From an uncultured Collinsella sp. (lineage in GTDB: Bacteria > Actinomycetota > Coriobacteriia > Coriobacteriales > Coriobacteriaceae): a stretch of 64,000 nt of DNA. The stretch lies in NCBI GenBank assembly GCA_900757495.1, contig CAAENX010000021.1, forward strand, positions 79,127 through 143,126, in the 5' to 3' direction. Below, piece after piece: positions 1 to 7,721 of the stretch. The translations under genes and the position numbers were made by a program. The first letter of the stretch is position 1. The number at the start of each line of letters is the position of its first letter. The notes below the pieces were generated by a model that did not search any database, was not told where the DNA came from, and was given only the letters and a program-made list of their open reading frames with translations.

Positions 1-90
1 GTCCAAGAAATCGTCCGCACCCCCGATCGAGACATTTCGGCAGCCCCCTTTCACCATCCTATTCAAATACAACAATTTTGTTAGTCTTGG

Positions 91-119
91 TTAACTTTTA
101 AGCTTAAAACGGGTATCCT
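91..119 (+). promoter_or_regulatory. candidate sigma70-type promoter of gpmA
   Basis: TTAACT at 91-96 and TATCCT at 114-119 are separated by 17 bp in an AT-rich stretch, about 50 bp before the gpmA start. Each hexamer matches the consensus at four of six positions. A small hairpin (138-143 with 149-154) lies in the predicted leader. Seen in sequence only; no transcript evidence. Confidence 0.35.
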
Positions 120-171
120 TTGCGGCGTCAAGCAAACGGCACGCACACCGTGCCAGATCAAGGAGGCCCCT

Positions 172-945
172 ATGGCGCACCAAGCAGACCAGCAGACGAT
201 GCAACTCGTCCTTATCCGTCACGGAGAGTCCGAGTGGAACAAGCTCAACCTGTTCACCGGCTGGACCGATGTTGAGCTCACCGACACGGGCCGCGAAGAA
301 GCCGCAGCAGGCGGTCGAGCCCTCAAAGAAGCGGGCTTCGACTTCGACGTCTGCTACACCTCGCGTCTCAAGCGCGCAATTCACACCCTCGACATCGTGC
401 TCGGCCAAATGGATCGCGAGTGGTTGCCCGTCATCAAATCCTGGAAGCTCAACGAGCGCCACTACGGAGCGTTGCAGGGTCTCAACAAGGCCGATGCCGC
501 AGCGGAGCACGGCGACGAGCAGGTGCTCATCTGGCGCCGCTCCTTCGATGTCTGCCCGCCGGCACTCGAGCCGGACGACGCGCGCGATCCCCACACCCAG
601 GAGCAATACCGTGATGTCGCGCCCGATCAGCTGCCCTATACCGAGTGCCTCAAGGACACGATCGCCCGCGCCTGGCCTTATTTCGAAGACGAGATTCGCC
701 CCCAGATGCTCGCCGGCAAGCGCGTACTCATCGCCGCACACGGCAACTCCCTGCGCTCACTCGTCATGAAGCTCGAGCACCTCACGCCCGAGGAGATCCT
801 CAAGGTCAACATCCCCACCGGCGTGCCGCTCGTCTACACCTTCGATACCGATTTCAATGTCCTCGACAAGCGCTACATCGGCGACCCGGCGACCATCGCC
901 GCCAAGATCGACGCCGTGGCCAATCAGGGCAAAGCGCACAAGTAG
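172..945 (+). CDS. gpmA: 2,3-bisphosphoglycerate-dependent phosphoglycerate mutase
   Basis: This cytoplasmic glycolytic enzyme interconverts 3- and 2-phosphoglycerate through a phosphohistidine intermediate. The 257-residue product carries the RHGESEWN motif near residue 17, which holds the catalytic phospho-His. It also has the second active-site stretch ERHYGALQGLNK and a later AAHGNS motif, all diagnostic of the dPGM family. Its length is slightly above the usual 245-250 because of about nine extra N-terminal residues. The ATG used has AGGAGG at 161-166 with good spacing. A second Met at residue 10 lacks such a site. It is followed 75 bp later by the NRAMP gene on the same strand, with no functional link apparent. 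Confidence 0.96.
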   Translation: MAHQADQQTMQLVLIRHGESEWNKLNLFTGWTDVELTDTGREEAAAGGRALKEAGFDFDVCYTSRLKRAIHTLDIVLGQMDREWLPVIKSWKLNERHYGALQGLNKADAAAEHGDEQVLIWRRSFDVCPPALEPDDARDPHTQEQYRDVAPDQLPYTECLKDTIARAWPYFEDEIRPQMLAGKRVLIAAHGNSLRSLVMKLEHLTPEEILKVNIPTGVPLVYTFDTDFNVLDKRYIGDPATIAAKIDAVANQGKAHK

Positions 946-1020
946 CCCCAACCCAAATCCGACGCGTGGCGCCGCACGACCCAGATGCGACGTCACGCCG
1001 CCCATACGCAGGAGCGCACC

Positions 1021-2277
1021 ATGCTCAACCATCTCAAACAACACTTTGGCTCCCGACGCACCGGTGGTCACGGAGGCCTAGACATTGCGCGGCATATCGG
1101 CCCCGGGCTGCTCGTGATCGTCGGCTTTATCGACCCGGGCAACTGGGCCTCCAATATGGCCGCGGGCTCGCAGTTTGGCTACGCGCTGCTGTGGATCGTC
1201 ACGCTGTCCACGATTATGCTCATTGTGCTGCAGCACAACGCGGCGCACTTGGGCATCGCCACGGGCGCCTGCCTTGCCGAGGCCACGACCCGCTTTCTCC
1301 CCCGCATCGTGGGACGCGCGGTGCTCGGCAGCGCCTATCTCGCGACCATCGCCACCGCCATGGCCGAAGTCCTGGGCGGCGCGATTGCCCTTCAAATGCT
1401 CTTTGGGCTGCCCGTGCGTGCGGGCTGCGTCATCGTGGCGGCAGTATCGATGGCGATGCTCATGACGAACTCCTACAAGCGAGCCGAACGCTGGATCATC
1501 GCCTTCGTAGGCGTGGTAGGACTCTCGTTTTTGGCCGAGCTTGCACTAGTCAAGGTCGATTGGCCGCAAGCCGCCGCAAGCTGGATCACGCCTAGTATGC
1601 CCACTGGCTCTGCTGCGATTATCGTGAGTGTCCTGGGTGCGGTCGTAATGCCACACAACCTTTTTCTGCACTCCGAGGTCATCCAATCCATGCACTTCGA
1701 AGGCCAAGGCGAGCAGGTTATCGAAGAGCGTCTGCGCTACGAGCTCTTCGACACGCTCTTTTCGATGGGCGTGGGCTGGGCAATCAACTCGGCCATGGTC
1801 ATCCTGGCCGCAACGACCTTCTTTGCGCACGGCATGGTCGTAGACGACCTCGCCGTCGCAGCGGCCACGCTCTCCCCCATTCTGGGCCCGGCAAGCTCGA
1901 CCATCTTTGCCGTGGCGCTGCTGTTTGCGGGCCTCTCGAGTAGTGTGACGGCGGGTATGGCGGCGGGCACCATCACCGCGGGCATGTTCGACGAGGAATA
2001 CGACATCCACGACCGACATTCCTCGATCGGGGTGGCGGCCTGTTTCGTCGGCGCAGTGACGGCGTGCCTGGTCGTCCCAAATCCTTTTGAAGGTCTCATC
2101 TGGAGTCAGGCGCTGCTGTCGCTTCAGCTGCCGATTACGGTCTTTGTGCTCATACGGCTCACCAGCTCACGCCGCGTCATGGGCAAATATGCCAATTCGC
2201 GCCCGCTCAACGCGCTGCTCGTAGGGATCGGTGCCATCGTGACGATTCTCGATGTCGTGTTGTTGACAGGGATGTAA
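1021..2277 (+). CDS. mntH: NRAMP-family divalent metal (Mn2+/Fe2+) transporter
   Basis: A 418-residue polytopic membrane protein predicted to import Mn2+ or Fe2+ with protons. The family signature DPGN in the first membrane segment (GFIDPGNW) and the MPHNLFLHS motif in segment 6, both metal-binding in NRAMP structures, are present. About eleven hydrophobic segments are visible. The start at 1021 is chosen because CAGGAG lies 6 bp upstream and the product then begins just before the conserved core. An upstream in-frame ATG at 985 has no ribosome binding site. The exact metal cannot be told from sequence; Mn2+ is the usual assignment. No MntR-type site was recognised upstream. Confidence 0.88.
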   Translation: MLNHLKQHFGSRRTGGHGGLDIARHIGPGLLVIVGFIDPGNWASNMAAGSQFGYALLWIVTLSTIMLIVLQHNAAHLGIATGACLAEATTRFLPRIVGRAVLGSAYLATIATAMAEVLGGAIALQMLFGLPVRAGCVIVAAVSMAMLMTNSYKRAERWIIAFVGVVGLSFLAELALVKVDWPQAAASWITPSMPTGSAAIIVSVLGAVVMPHNLFLHSEVIQSMHFEGQGEQVIEERLRYELFDTLFSMGVGWAINSAMVILAATTFFAHGMVVDDLAVAAATLSPILGPASSTIFAVALLFAGLSSSVTAGMAAGTITAGMFDEEYDIHDRHSSIGVAACFVGAVTACLVVPNPFEGLIWSQALLSLQLPITVFVLIRLTSSRRVMGKYANSRPLNALLVGIGAIVTILDVVLLTGM

Positions 2278-2305
2278 TGGGGCGGGGCACCTACTCAGGC
2301 AAACG

Positions 2306-2360
2306 TCTCGATCTGTAACATCTAGACCCGCTTTCGATGTCTAGATGTTACAGATTGAGA
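2306..2360. repeat. palindromic intergenic repeat, family B copy 1
   Basis: A 21-bp arm (2306-2326) is complementary to 2340-2360 with one mismatch, around a 13-bp loop. The right arm contains GATGTTACAGATTGAGA, repeated exactly in copy 2. It starts 29 bp after the mntH stop, so it could act as a 3'-end hairpin. Confidence 0.85.
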
Positions 2361-2383
2361 TCTTCTGCCGGACGGTTTTGGTT

Positions 2384-2442
2384 TGTCTCGATATGTAACA
2401 AGTGGGCCCAATTTCCACCGTTAGATGTTACAGATTGAGACA
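2384..2442. repeat. palindromic intergenic repeat, family B copy 2
   Basis: Arms 2384-2400 and 2426-2442 are complementary with two mismatches, and the loop is different from copy 1. The 17-mer at 2424-2440 is identical to 2344-2360. Together with copy 1 it fills most of the gap between mntH and rubredoxin. Confidence 0.85.
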
Positions 2443-2508
2443 AAAGGTCGGCCGGACTCACAACAGACAGGATCGGCCAACAGCAACCGTGATCCCTTAG
2501 GGGCGGAG

Positions 2509-2545
2509 GAAAAGGGCCCCGGCCGAGAATTCGACCGGGGCCCTT
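2509..2545 (-). terminator. Rho-independent terminator of the rubredoxin gene
   Basis: A perfect 11-bp GC-rich stem (2512-2522 with 2535-2545), followed on the minus strand by TTTT, lies 40 bp after the rubredoxin stop codon. Confidence 0.75.
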
Positions 2546-2585
2546 GGACAGAGCTATGTGTTGCTGCAAGTCGTGTGTCTACGAG

Positions 2586-2729
2586 CTACTCCTCGACGAG
2601 CTCAAACTGATCGGGACCGACGCCGCAGACCGGGCACACGTAGTCCTCGGGCAGCTCGGGCGTGTCGACCTCAACCTCGTAACCGCAAACGGTGCACACA
2701 AACTTATACGTCTTCTTCTCCTCAGCCAT
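2586..2729 (-). CDS. rubredoxin
   Basis: A 47-residue protein with two CxxC pairs in rubredoxin arrangement: CTVCGY (residues 12-17) and CPVCGVG (32-38). These would bind one iron as a cytoplasmic one-electron carrier. It is slightly shorter than typical rubredoxins (52-54 residues), and part of the usual aromatic core is missing. The start is supported by AGGAG six bases upstream. It lies 89 bp downstream of a flavin reductase on the same strand, a natural electron partner: in some anaerobes these domains are fused as high-molecular-weight rubredoxin acting in oxygen or NO detoxification. It appears to have its own promoter in that gap. Confidence 0.88.
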   Translation of the reverse strand: MAEEKKTYKFVCTVCGYEVEVDTPELPEDYVCPVCGVGPDQFELVEE

Positions 2730-2773
2730 GATGTTCTCCTCTCGAACGCGACTGCTGATGTACTTCGTTTATT

Positions 2774-2801
2774 AGTATAGATTCTCAATAATATAATGCA
2801 A
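2774..2801 (-). promoter_or_regulatory. promoter of the rubredoxin gene
   Basis: On the minus strand TTGCAT and TATACT are separated by 16 bp within a very AT-rich stretch between the flavin reductase and rubredoxin genes. The predicted leader is about 38 nt. The -35 matches four of six and the -10 five of six consensus bases. Confidence 0.55.
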
Positions 2802-2818
2802 GTATTTTTAGAACATTT

Positions 2819-3322
2819 CTAGCCTTGATACGACGAAGCTTTGGGCGGCGTCTTGCCCTTCAGTACCTTGTGGTAGTAGTCATAGGTCAACGGAGTCTCG
2901 CCGCTCAGACGCTCGGCATCTTCGACCTCGCCAATAAAGAGCAGGTGTGTGCCCACGTCAACAGTGTCAATCAAACGGCAGCTAAACAAGGCCGCCGCAT
3001 GCTCGGGAACATAGGGCATGCCCAGAGCCGTCTCGCGGGTCTCGTATTGGGCAAACTTGTCATAATCGCTGCTGGTGCGGAATCCAAAGTTGCCAATGTA
3101 GAGCATATCGGCCGTCTGATCGACCACGGTCAGCGCGAAGGCCTTGGCAGACGCAATAACGCCAGACGTGACGTTATCCTTGTTCACGGCAACCGAGATG
3201 CGCGGCGGCGCGGACGTCACCTGCACCGCCGTGTTGATAACGCAGCCGGCACGCAGCCCGTCGGCCGCGGCACTCACCACATACAGGCCGCTCGGCATCG
3301 TAAAGAACGCAGTTTTGTCCAT
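2819..3322 (-). CDS. flavin reductase (FMN-binding split-barrel) domain protein
   Basis: A 167-residue protein resembling the flavin reductase/FMN-binding split-barrel family. It has the typical opening (residues 1-20, MDKTAFFTMPSGLYVVSA) and a strand-rich core with the SGVIASAKAFALTVV and FGFRTSSDYDKF segments. Such proteins pass electrons from NAD(P)H or a partner to FMN and then to rubredoxin or a diiron protein. The start at 3322 is preceded by GGGGAG at good spacing; the reading frame stays open upstream but reaches into a terminator. It is the first gene of a likely pair with rubredoxin. The physiological acceptor is unknown; oxygen or NO defence is an inference from related HRB systems. 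Confidence 0.82.
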   Translation of the reverse strand: MDKTAFFTMPSGLYVVSAAADGLRAGCVINTAVQVTSAPPRISVAVNKDNVTSGVIASAKAFALTVVDQTADMLYIGNFGFRTSSDYDKFAQYETRETALGMPYVPEHAAALFSCRLIDTVDVGTHLLFIGEVEDAERLSGETPLTYDYYHKVLKGKTPPKASSYQG

Positions 3323-3373
3323 AACGATCACTCCCCTAACCCGGGTTGGAACCTCATGGATGTATGTACCCAC

Positions 3374-3407
3374 AAAAAAGGCGACGCCCATACCGAACGC
3401 CGCCTTT
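3374..3407 (-). terminator. Rho-independent terminator downstream of smpB
   Basis: On the minus strand a 10-bp stem (one G-U pair) with an 11-nt loop is followed directly by six T residues. It separates smpB from the flavin reductase gene. Confidence 0.75.
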
Positions 3408-3449
3408 GAGACATATGTGTCAGAACAGTAAGCAAGATGGAACGCCCGC

Positions 3450-3516
3450 AGTTGCGGTGAAATAGGGACTGAATAGCCCCTCAAACAGGCAAAACAGTCC
3501 GTATTCCACCGCAACT
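3450..3516. repeat. long palindromic repeat, family A copy 1
   Basis: Arms 3450-3471 and 3495-3516 are complementary at 20 of 22 positions. The same element occurs at 45029-45095 with closely similar arms. This copy lies 11 bp after the smpB stop codon. Confidence 0.88.
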
Positions 3517-3527
3517 TATGAAGGGCG

Positions 3528-3998
3528 TCAGCGATTACGCTCCTTGAGCGCGCGGTCGATCTCGCGTTGGACATCACGCTTGGCCATATCCTCGCGCTTG
3601 TCGTAGAGCTTCTTGCCGCAGCCCAGACCCAGCAGCAGCTTTACGCGGCCGTCGGTATTAAAGTAGAGCTCCAACGGAACCAGCGCATAACCACGGTTGC
3701 GAAGTTTGCCGTCAAGAAAGTCGATCTCCTTACGGTGCAGCAGCAGACGACGCCGACGGTCGGGATCGCGATTCCACACGCCACCATGGCTATAAGGGTG
3801 GATATGCAGGCCGACGAGCCAGCACTCCCCGCCGCGGATCAGCGCGAAGGTATCGGTAATCTGGCACGCGCGCTCGCGAATCGACTTGACCTCGGTGCCG
3901 CTCAGCTCAATACCGCATTCGAACGTCTCATCGATAAAGTACTCGTGATGTGCCGAGCGATTCTTGGAAATGAGCTTGCGTTCACGCTTACTGGGCAT
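3528..3998 (-). CDS. smpB: SsrA-binding protein SmpB
   Basis: A 156-residue tmRNA-binding protein needed for trans-translation, which rescues stalled ribosomes. The conserved core is clear: HHEYFIDETFECGIEL, GTEVKSIR, and IHPYSHGGVWNRDP. The basic C-terminal tail (LYDKREDMAKRD and onward), which enters the mRNA channel, is complete. The ATG at 3998 has AAGGAGG upstream; the much longer open frame above it overlaps the TPR gene and is not used. It overlaps the end of that upstream gene by 11 bp, suggesting translational coupling. No ssrA (tmRNA) gene was recognised in the window. Confidence 0.96.
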   Translation of the reverse strand: MPSKRERKLISKNRSAHHEYFIDETFECGIELSGTEVKSIRERACQITDTFALIRGGECWLVGLHIHPYSHGGVWNRDPDRRRRLLLHRKEIDFLDGKLRNRGYALVPLELYFNTDGRVKLLLGLGCGKKLYDKREDMAKRDVQREIDRALKERNR

Positions 3999-4905
3999 CG
4001 CCGGCCTCCTTGGCGCCATCGGAACCCTTGCCCGTAGCTTCGCGCTTAGCCTTGCGCTCGGCGTTGAGCTCGGCGTCGCTCTCGCGCACCAGCTTGATAA
4101 TCGCCGCGCATGCCTCCTCGCCCACCAGGTCGCGGGCACGGACCGTCAGGCGCGTCGCCTCCTGCTTGTCGCCGTCACTTGCAGCATCGGTCGCGCACAT
4201 AATCAGGCAGATGGCAATCTCGGCCGAAGGCGAGGTCGGCACGCCCTGCAGGGCGAGCTCACCCATCACATGGTCGTCACTCTCGTCCGCGGCATCCGGA
4301 TAGGCGGTATGGATCTTGTTGAGCAGGCGCGTCGTATGCGCATCATTGGGCGCCAGGCGCAGCGCCAGACGCGCGCAGCCCACGGCAGCCGAAATGTTCT
4401 CGGTCTCGGGCTCCAAGAAGTACTGACCCAAGTTGGTGTAGGCGCGTGCGGCGCACTTACCGTCGCTTGCACGCTCCAGCACCGAGAACGAGAGCGATGC
4501 CCATTCCTGCTTGTCCTCGAGAGCGCGGAACAGCTCGGCCAAATCCAAGCGATAGTTGCAGTTCATGGGGTCCCAACGCACAGCCTGCATCAGGGCATTC
4601 CGAGCGCTCACATAATCCTGCTGGCGAATGTAGGCAAACGCCATATCAGAGTACAGGCGGTCAAACGGCACCTCGACCTGCACGAGCTCGCGCGGATCCT
4701 TCTCCACGCGGCGATAGGCCAAGCGCTCAAACTTGCTATCGAAGCTAAAGTACTGGCGCTTCTCCTCCGTCTTACACTCAGCGTCGATATACTCCTCGGC
4801 GAGCTCCACCAGACGCTCCAGCAGCGGCGTCGCCGTAGCCAGGTCGCCCTGCGCCAGATAGTTCTCGGCATACGTGATGTCTTGCAAGCTGATGGGCAGA
4901 TCCAT
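3988..4905 (-). CDS. tetratricopeptide-repeat-like protein of unknown role
   Basis: A 305-residue, almost all-helical protein with degenerate TPR-like pairs, e.g. YSDMAFAYIRQQDYVSARNA (about 95-114), followed by a segment resembling the spacing of a second repeat. There is no signal peptide or membrane segment, and the C-terminal 25 residues are highly charged (ERKAKREATGKG). TPR proteins act as protein-protein scaffolds. The start at 4905 follows GAGGAG. It is co-transcribed with smpB (11-bp overlap), which hints at a ribosome or translation-linked task, but that is inference only. No specific family was recognised. Confidence 0.75.
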   Translation of the reverse strand: MDLPISLQDITYAENYLAQGDLATATPLLERLVELAEEYIDAECKTEEKRQYFSFDSKFERLAYRRVEKDPRELVQVEVPFDRLYSDMAFAYIRQQDYVSARNALMQAVRWDPMNCNYRLDLAELFRALEDKQEWASLSFSVLERASDGKCAARAYTNLGQYFLEPETENISAAVGCARLALRLAPNDAHTTRLLNKIHTAYPDAADESDDHVMGELALQGVPTSPSAEIAICLIMCATDAASDGDKQEATRLTVRARDLVGEEACAAIIKLVRESDAELNAERKAKREATGKGSDGAKEAGDAQ

Positions 4906-4961
4906 GGCTACTCCTCGATCTGAGCGAAACACGGCAGACGCCGTATATACGGTCGATACAC

Positions 4962-4989
4962 AAAACCCGGGTCTCTTACGAGGCCCGGG
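4962..4989 (-). terminator. terminator of the tRNA-Gln/tRNA-Glu transcript
   Basis: A 10-bp stem (4966-4975 with 4980-4989, one G-U) with a 4-nt loop is followed on the minus strand by TTTTG, just beyond the CCA end of tRNA-Glu. Confidence 0.8.
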
Positions 4990-4999
4990 CGTTCAATTT

Positions 5000-5076
5000 T
5001 GGTAGCCCGTACCAGATTCGAACTGGTGATCTCCGCCTTGAGAGGGCGGCGTCCTAAACCGCTAGACGAACGGGCC
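5000..5076 (-). tRNA. tRNA-Glu (anticodon CTC)
   Basis: A complete cloverleaf on the minus strand. The acceptor GGCCCGT pairs with ACGGGCT (one G-U). The anticodon stem CCGCC/GGCGG holds loop CTCTCAA, the T-arm has GTTCGAATC, and CCA is encoded. The anticodon CTC reads GAG codons, which are common in this high-GC genome. It is transcribed after tRNA-Gln. Confidence 0.95.
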
Positions 5077-5093
5077 ATATGTAGCAAATGCAA

Positions 5094-5167
5094 TGGCTGG
5101 GATGGAGGGAGTCGAACCCCCATTGACGGAACCAGAATCCGCTGTCCTGCCATTAGACGACATCCCA
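5094..5167 (-). tRNA. tRNA-Gln (anticodon CTG)
   Basis: A complete cloverleaf on the minus strand. The acceptor TGGGATG pairs with CATCCCA. The anticodon stem is GCGGA/TCCGT with loop TTCTGGT (CTG), the T-arm has GGTTCGACTCC, the discriminator base is G, and CCA is encoded. It is first in a two-tRNA transcript, 17 bp before tRNA-Glu. Confidence 0.95.
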
Positions 5168-5211
5168 ATGACTGCATCGCTGCGCTCGGCTGTGCCTTTG
5201 CGCAAGAAAGA

Positions 5212-5240
5212 AATATACGGGAAGTCTCGCCGTGACGCAA
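5212..5240 (-). promoter_or_regulatory. promoter of the tRNA pair
   Basis: On the minus strand TTGCGT and TATATT are exactly 17 bp apart and end 45 bp before the first tRNA base. The -10 matches five of six and the -35 four of six consensus positions. Confidence 0.6.
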
Positions 5241-5443
5241 GCCCCAATTTTGACTTTTTTGAAATTCAGTCAAATTGGCCTAATTTAGTCCAACCCGTGA
5301 AGGACCTGTGAAGCCAACCGCTGTACACGAAGGGCAAAACGCCGTGAGCGGTAGCCGTCAACCGTTGGCAGATTCTGCCGTGAAAACGATAGCACCAGGC
5401 AACACAATCGAAGTATCAATGATCGCGTAGATATCGAGGCGCC

Positions 5444-5854
5444 ATGGACGAAGAGCTTGATTACCTATGGGAGACCCTGGGCCTCGAAATCACTGCTGAC
5501 CTTTGGCCCGAACGGGACAAAATCCATCCCACACTGCGCCCCGCCATCACGGTGATGCAGGCAAAATACCGCCGTGCATCCTTTTTGATCATGCGGATGT
5601 CATGGCACGCGGGACTCCCCGACCTTAAGCGAATCCAGGCAAGCCTCGTCGAGCTGTCCGGCATGCCGACCGTCATATCCGAGGCGCACCTGGAGCAGCG
5701 CCAGCGCGAGCGACTGCAACAGCAGCGGATTCCCTTTATCTGCCCCGGCGTTCAGGCATATCTGCCCTTTATGGACGAAGAATACTGGAGCGGCAAGCCC
5801 AACAAGCACGTAAAGGTCTACGATCCGCACGAATGGGCACAGCTCGAGGATTGA
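5444..5854 (+). CDS. orphan protein resembling the regulatory half of a MarR-type regulator group
   Basis: A 136-residue cytoplasmic protein without a DNA-binding helix-turn-helix. The C-terminal stretch IPFICPGVQAYLPFMDEEYW recalls a conserved motif (xPFIxxGxQxYLPFL) in a group of Gram-positive MarR-like proteins, where an N-terminal domain of about 100 residues precedes the winged helix. The similarity is from memory and is an inference. The ribosome binding site is weak (GAGG), and the gene stands alone between the tRNA pair and an ArsC-like gene on the other strand. Either the winged helix has been lost or this is a free-standing sensor domain. No specific function can be assigned. Confidence 0.65.
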   Translation: MDEELDYLWETLGLEITADLWPERDKIHPTLRPAITVMQAKYRRASFLIMRMSWHAGLPDLKRIQASLVELSGMPTVISEAHLEQRQRERLQQQRIPFICPGVQAYLPFMDEEYWSGKPNKHVKVYDPHEWAQLED

Positions 5855-5926
5855 GCAGAGCGAGCCCGCCGATGGAAAACACGTCCCGCCCTGAGCACTC
5901 AAAACGGGTCGCACTTTCCGCAGCCG

Positions 5927-6286
5927 CTACAGCAACGCCTCGGTCCAAGCCGCTTCCCTAAAGCCGGGGATCGCAAAGTCGTCGCCCACCAGCAGCGGGC
6001 GCTTGACCAGCATGCCGTCGGTCGCCAGCAGCTCGTAGCACTCCCGATCCGTCATGCCCGCATCCAGACGCGCCTTCAGGCCCAGCTCTCGATATTTCAT
6101 GCCCGACGAATTAAAGAAGCGCCGCACCGGCAGCCCCGAACGAGCAATCCAGGTCGCAAGCTCATCAGCCGTGGGATTGTCCAAAACGATATCGCGGTCG
6201 ATATACTCTACCCCGTGTTCGTCCAGCCATGCCTTGGCCTTCTTACAGGTCGAGCACTTGGGATATTCAACAAACAGTACGGTCAT
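5927..6286 (-). CDS. ArsC/Spx/MgsR-family thioredoxin-fold protein
   Basis: A 119-residue ArsC-like protein with the N-terminal strand and CSTC motif (YPKCSTCKKAKAWL), then RDIVLDNPTADEL and the family's KRPLLVGD motif near residue 100. Members include glutaredoxin-type arsenate reductases and the Spx/MgsR/YffB regulators. The CxxC pair fits the YffB/Spx side, so an arsenate reductase role is not assured. The start at 6286 follows AAAGGA; the open frame upstream has no ribosome binding site. No ars genes are nearby, which argues against an arsenic-resistance operon. Confidence 0.85.
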   Translation of the reverse strand: MTVLFVEYPKCSTCKKAKAWLDEHGVEYIDRDIVLDNPTADELATWIARSGLPVRRFFNSSGMKYRELGLKARLDAGMTDRECYELLATDGMLVKRPLLVGDDFAIPGFREAAWTEALL

Positions 6287-6408
6287 GGGATTTCCTTTCT
6301 TAGAGAAAACAGGTGTCTGGAAAACTGCACATCGACGACCGCTCGCGATTGCAGCCGTTATTGTAGTCAATGTCGAAGCATAGGCAGTCGCGATGTCTCG
6401 TCTTAAGG

Positions 6409-6990
6409 CTAGCGCCTCGCATGGGCGCCGATTGGTCGATTCGCATGGCGCACCAACGCCGCTGCCAGCAATACCAACAGCATGGCGGTGACATAGCCCG
6501 CAGCATCGAATCCTAGATCGATAACGTCGAAATGCCTGCCGGGAACAAAGATCTTATGTACCTGATCGCCAACGGAGCAGGCGGCGCAAAAGAGCAATAC
6601 GGGCACGCAACGGGAGCATACGCTCCACGGACGCCTGGAAAAGCAAACCACGACCACCGAGGCGAACAATCCGACGAAGAAAAACTCTACGGTATGGGCA
6701 ACGCGACGGACGTTCGTGCCCACCCACATGCGAATGGAAACAAGTCGGCCAGACTGGACATTCGAGGCAGCCGAATCGGTGCCCCCGGTCATTCCGTTCT
6801 CCGTCTGGGCTTCACCCGTGGCATCGACAGCCTGAACGCCCGTAGCCTGGCCCTCCACCACACGCGCGGTGGACTCGCTCAGCAACGACGTCTCCACCGC
6901 ATTTTGCTCCGTCAGCACCCAGATGCCCGCCAGCGTTGCAGCGAACAGAACGATCGCGGTCCATCCGATTATTTGTTTTACGCGCGCCAA
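6409..6990 (-). CDS. VanZ-family membrane protein
   Basis: A 193-residue membrane protein with an N-terminal hydrophobic segment (residues 5-25), a polar loop of about 70 residues, then three more segments. VanZ-like features are present: HTVEFFFVGLFAS, the basic loop, and a C-terminal DVIDLGFDAAGYVTAML, matching the family's conserved D-x-x-x-N/D-x-x-G pattern. VanZ proteins affect teicoplanin resistance in some enterococci; most chromosomal members have no known role. The proposed start is TTG at 6990, because AAGGAGG lies seven bases upstream; an in-frame ATG at 7032 lies before that site. No glycopeptide-resistance genes are nearby. Confidence 0.78.
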   Translation of the reverse strand: MARVKQIIGWTAIVLFAATLAGIWVLTEQNAVETSLLSESTARVVEGQATGVQAVDATGEAQTENGMTGGTDSAASNVQSGRLVSIRMWVGTNVRRVAHTVEFFFVGLFASVVVVCFSRRPWSVCSRCVPVLLFCAACSVGDQVHKIFVPGRHFDVIDLGFDAAGYVTAMLLVLLAAALVRHANRPIGAHARR

Positions 6991-7094
6991 GGGCCAACCT
7001 CCTTTTTTGAATATCAGCGAGTGTAGCCCCAAATGGCATCGTCACCGTATCAAAATTTGAATCGCAACAGGAAGCGACAAAGCGACGCAAACCC

Positions 7095-7700
7095 CTACCC
7101 CGCCTCGCGCATCCAGCGATCGAACGTCCCCACGCACACGCCCAGGCACTTTGCTGCCTGGCTGCGGGTTATATCGCCTGCCTCATAGCTATCGCGCACC
7201 AGCTCAAACTGAGGAGGGCACGGCTTGCGAGGTCGACCGAAACGGACCCCTCGCGCCCGCGCCGCTGCAATTCCCTCCGCCTGGCGCCGATGGATATTCT
7301 CGCGCTCCACCTGCGCCACGTAGCTCAGCAGTTGCAGCACAATATCGGCAATCAGGGTGTTGGTCACATCCGGCGCGCCGCTGGCCCTGACGCGCGTGTC
7401 AAGCAATGGCATATCCAACACCACAATGGCAACCCCGAGCTCCTTGGTAATGCGTCGCCATTCCTCAAGAATCTCGGAGTAATTACGACCAAGTCGGTCG
7501 ATAGAAAGCATCACCAGCACGTCCCCGTCTCCCAGGACGTGTAGCAGCTCGCGATAACGCGGTCGATCGAAGTCCTTGCCGCTCGCATGGTCGGCATAAA
7601 TATTCGCCGAGCCCACGCCATAGGCGCCCAGCGCATCCAGCTGCCGATTAAGGTTCTGATCGCGCGAACTCACCCGCGCATAACCGTACACCGTCGCCAT
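7095..7700 (-). CDS. serine recombinase (resolvase/invertase type)
   Basis: A 201-residue small serine recombinase. The N-terminal catalytic domain starts GYARVSSRDQN, with the nucleophile in the VSS motif, and continues with QLDAL, DRLGRN and the long E-helix VAQVERENIHRRQAEGI. Residues 165-201 form the helix-turn-helix (SQAAKCLGVCVGTFDRWM). Such proteins resolve or invert DNA at short crossover sites. The start at 7700 follows GGGGATGAG. No cognate transposase, inversion cassette or terminal inverted repeats were recognised beside it, so it may be a remnant of a mobile element or a stand-alone invertase. A palindromic repeat lies directly upstream. Confidence 0.9.
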   Translation of the reverse strand: MATVYGYARVSSRDQNLNRQLDALGAYGVGSANIYADHASGKDFDRPRYRELLHVLGDGDVLVMLSIDRLGRNYSEILEEWRRITKELGVAIVVLDMPLLDTRVRASGAPDVTNTLIADIVLQLLSYVAQVERENIHRRQAEGIAAARARGVRFGRPRKPCPPQFELVRDSYEAGDITRSQAAKCLGVCVGTFDRWMREAG

Positions 7701-7721
7701 CTCATCCCCGCTTTCTTGTAT

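Noticed and set aside
3374..3577. Extension of the flavin reductase gene to an earlier start
   Set aside because: The open frame continues upstream, but it runs through the smpB terminator and a palindromic repeat; the ATG at 3322 has the ribosome binding site.
5168..5443. A tRNA-associated attachment site
   Set aside because: No direct repeat of a tRNA 3' end was found downstream, and the nearby serine recombinase is not linked to any visible integrated element.
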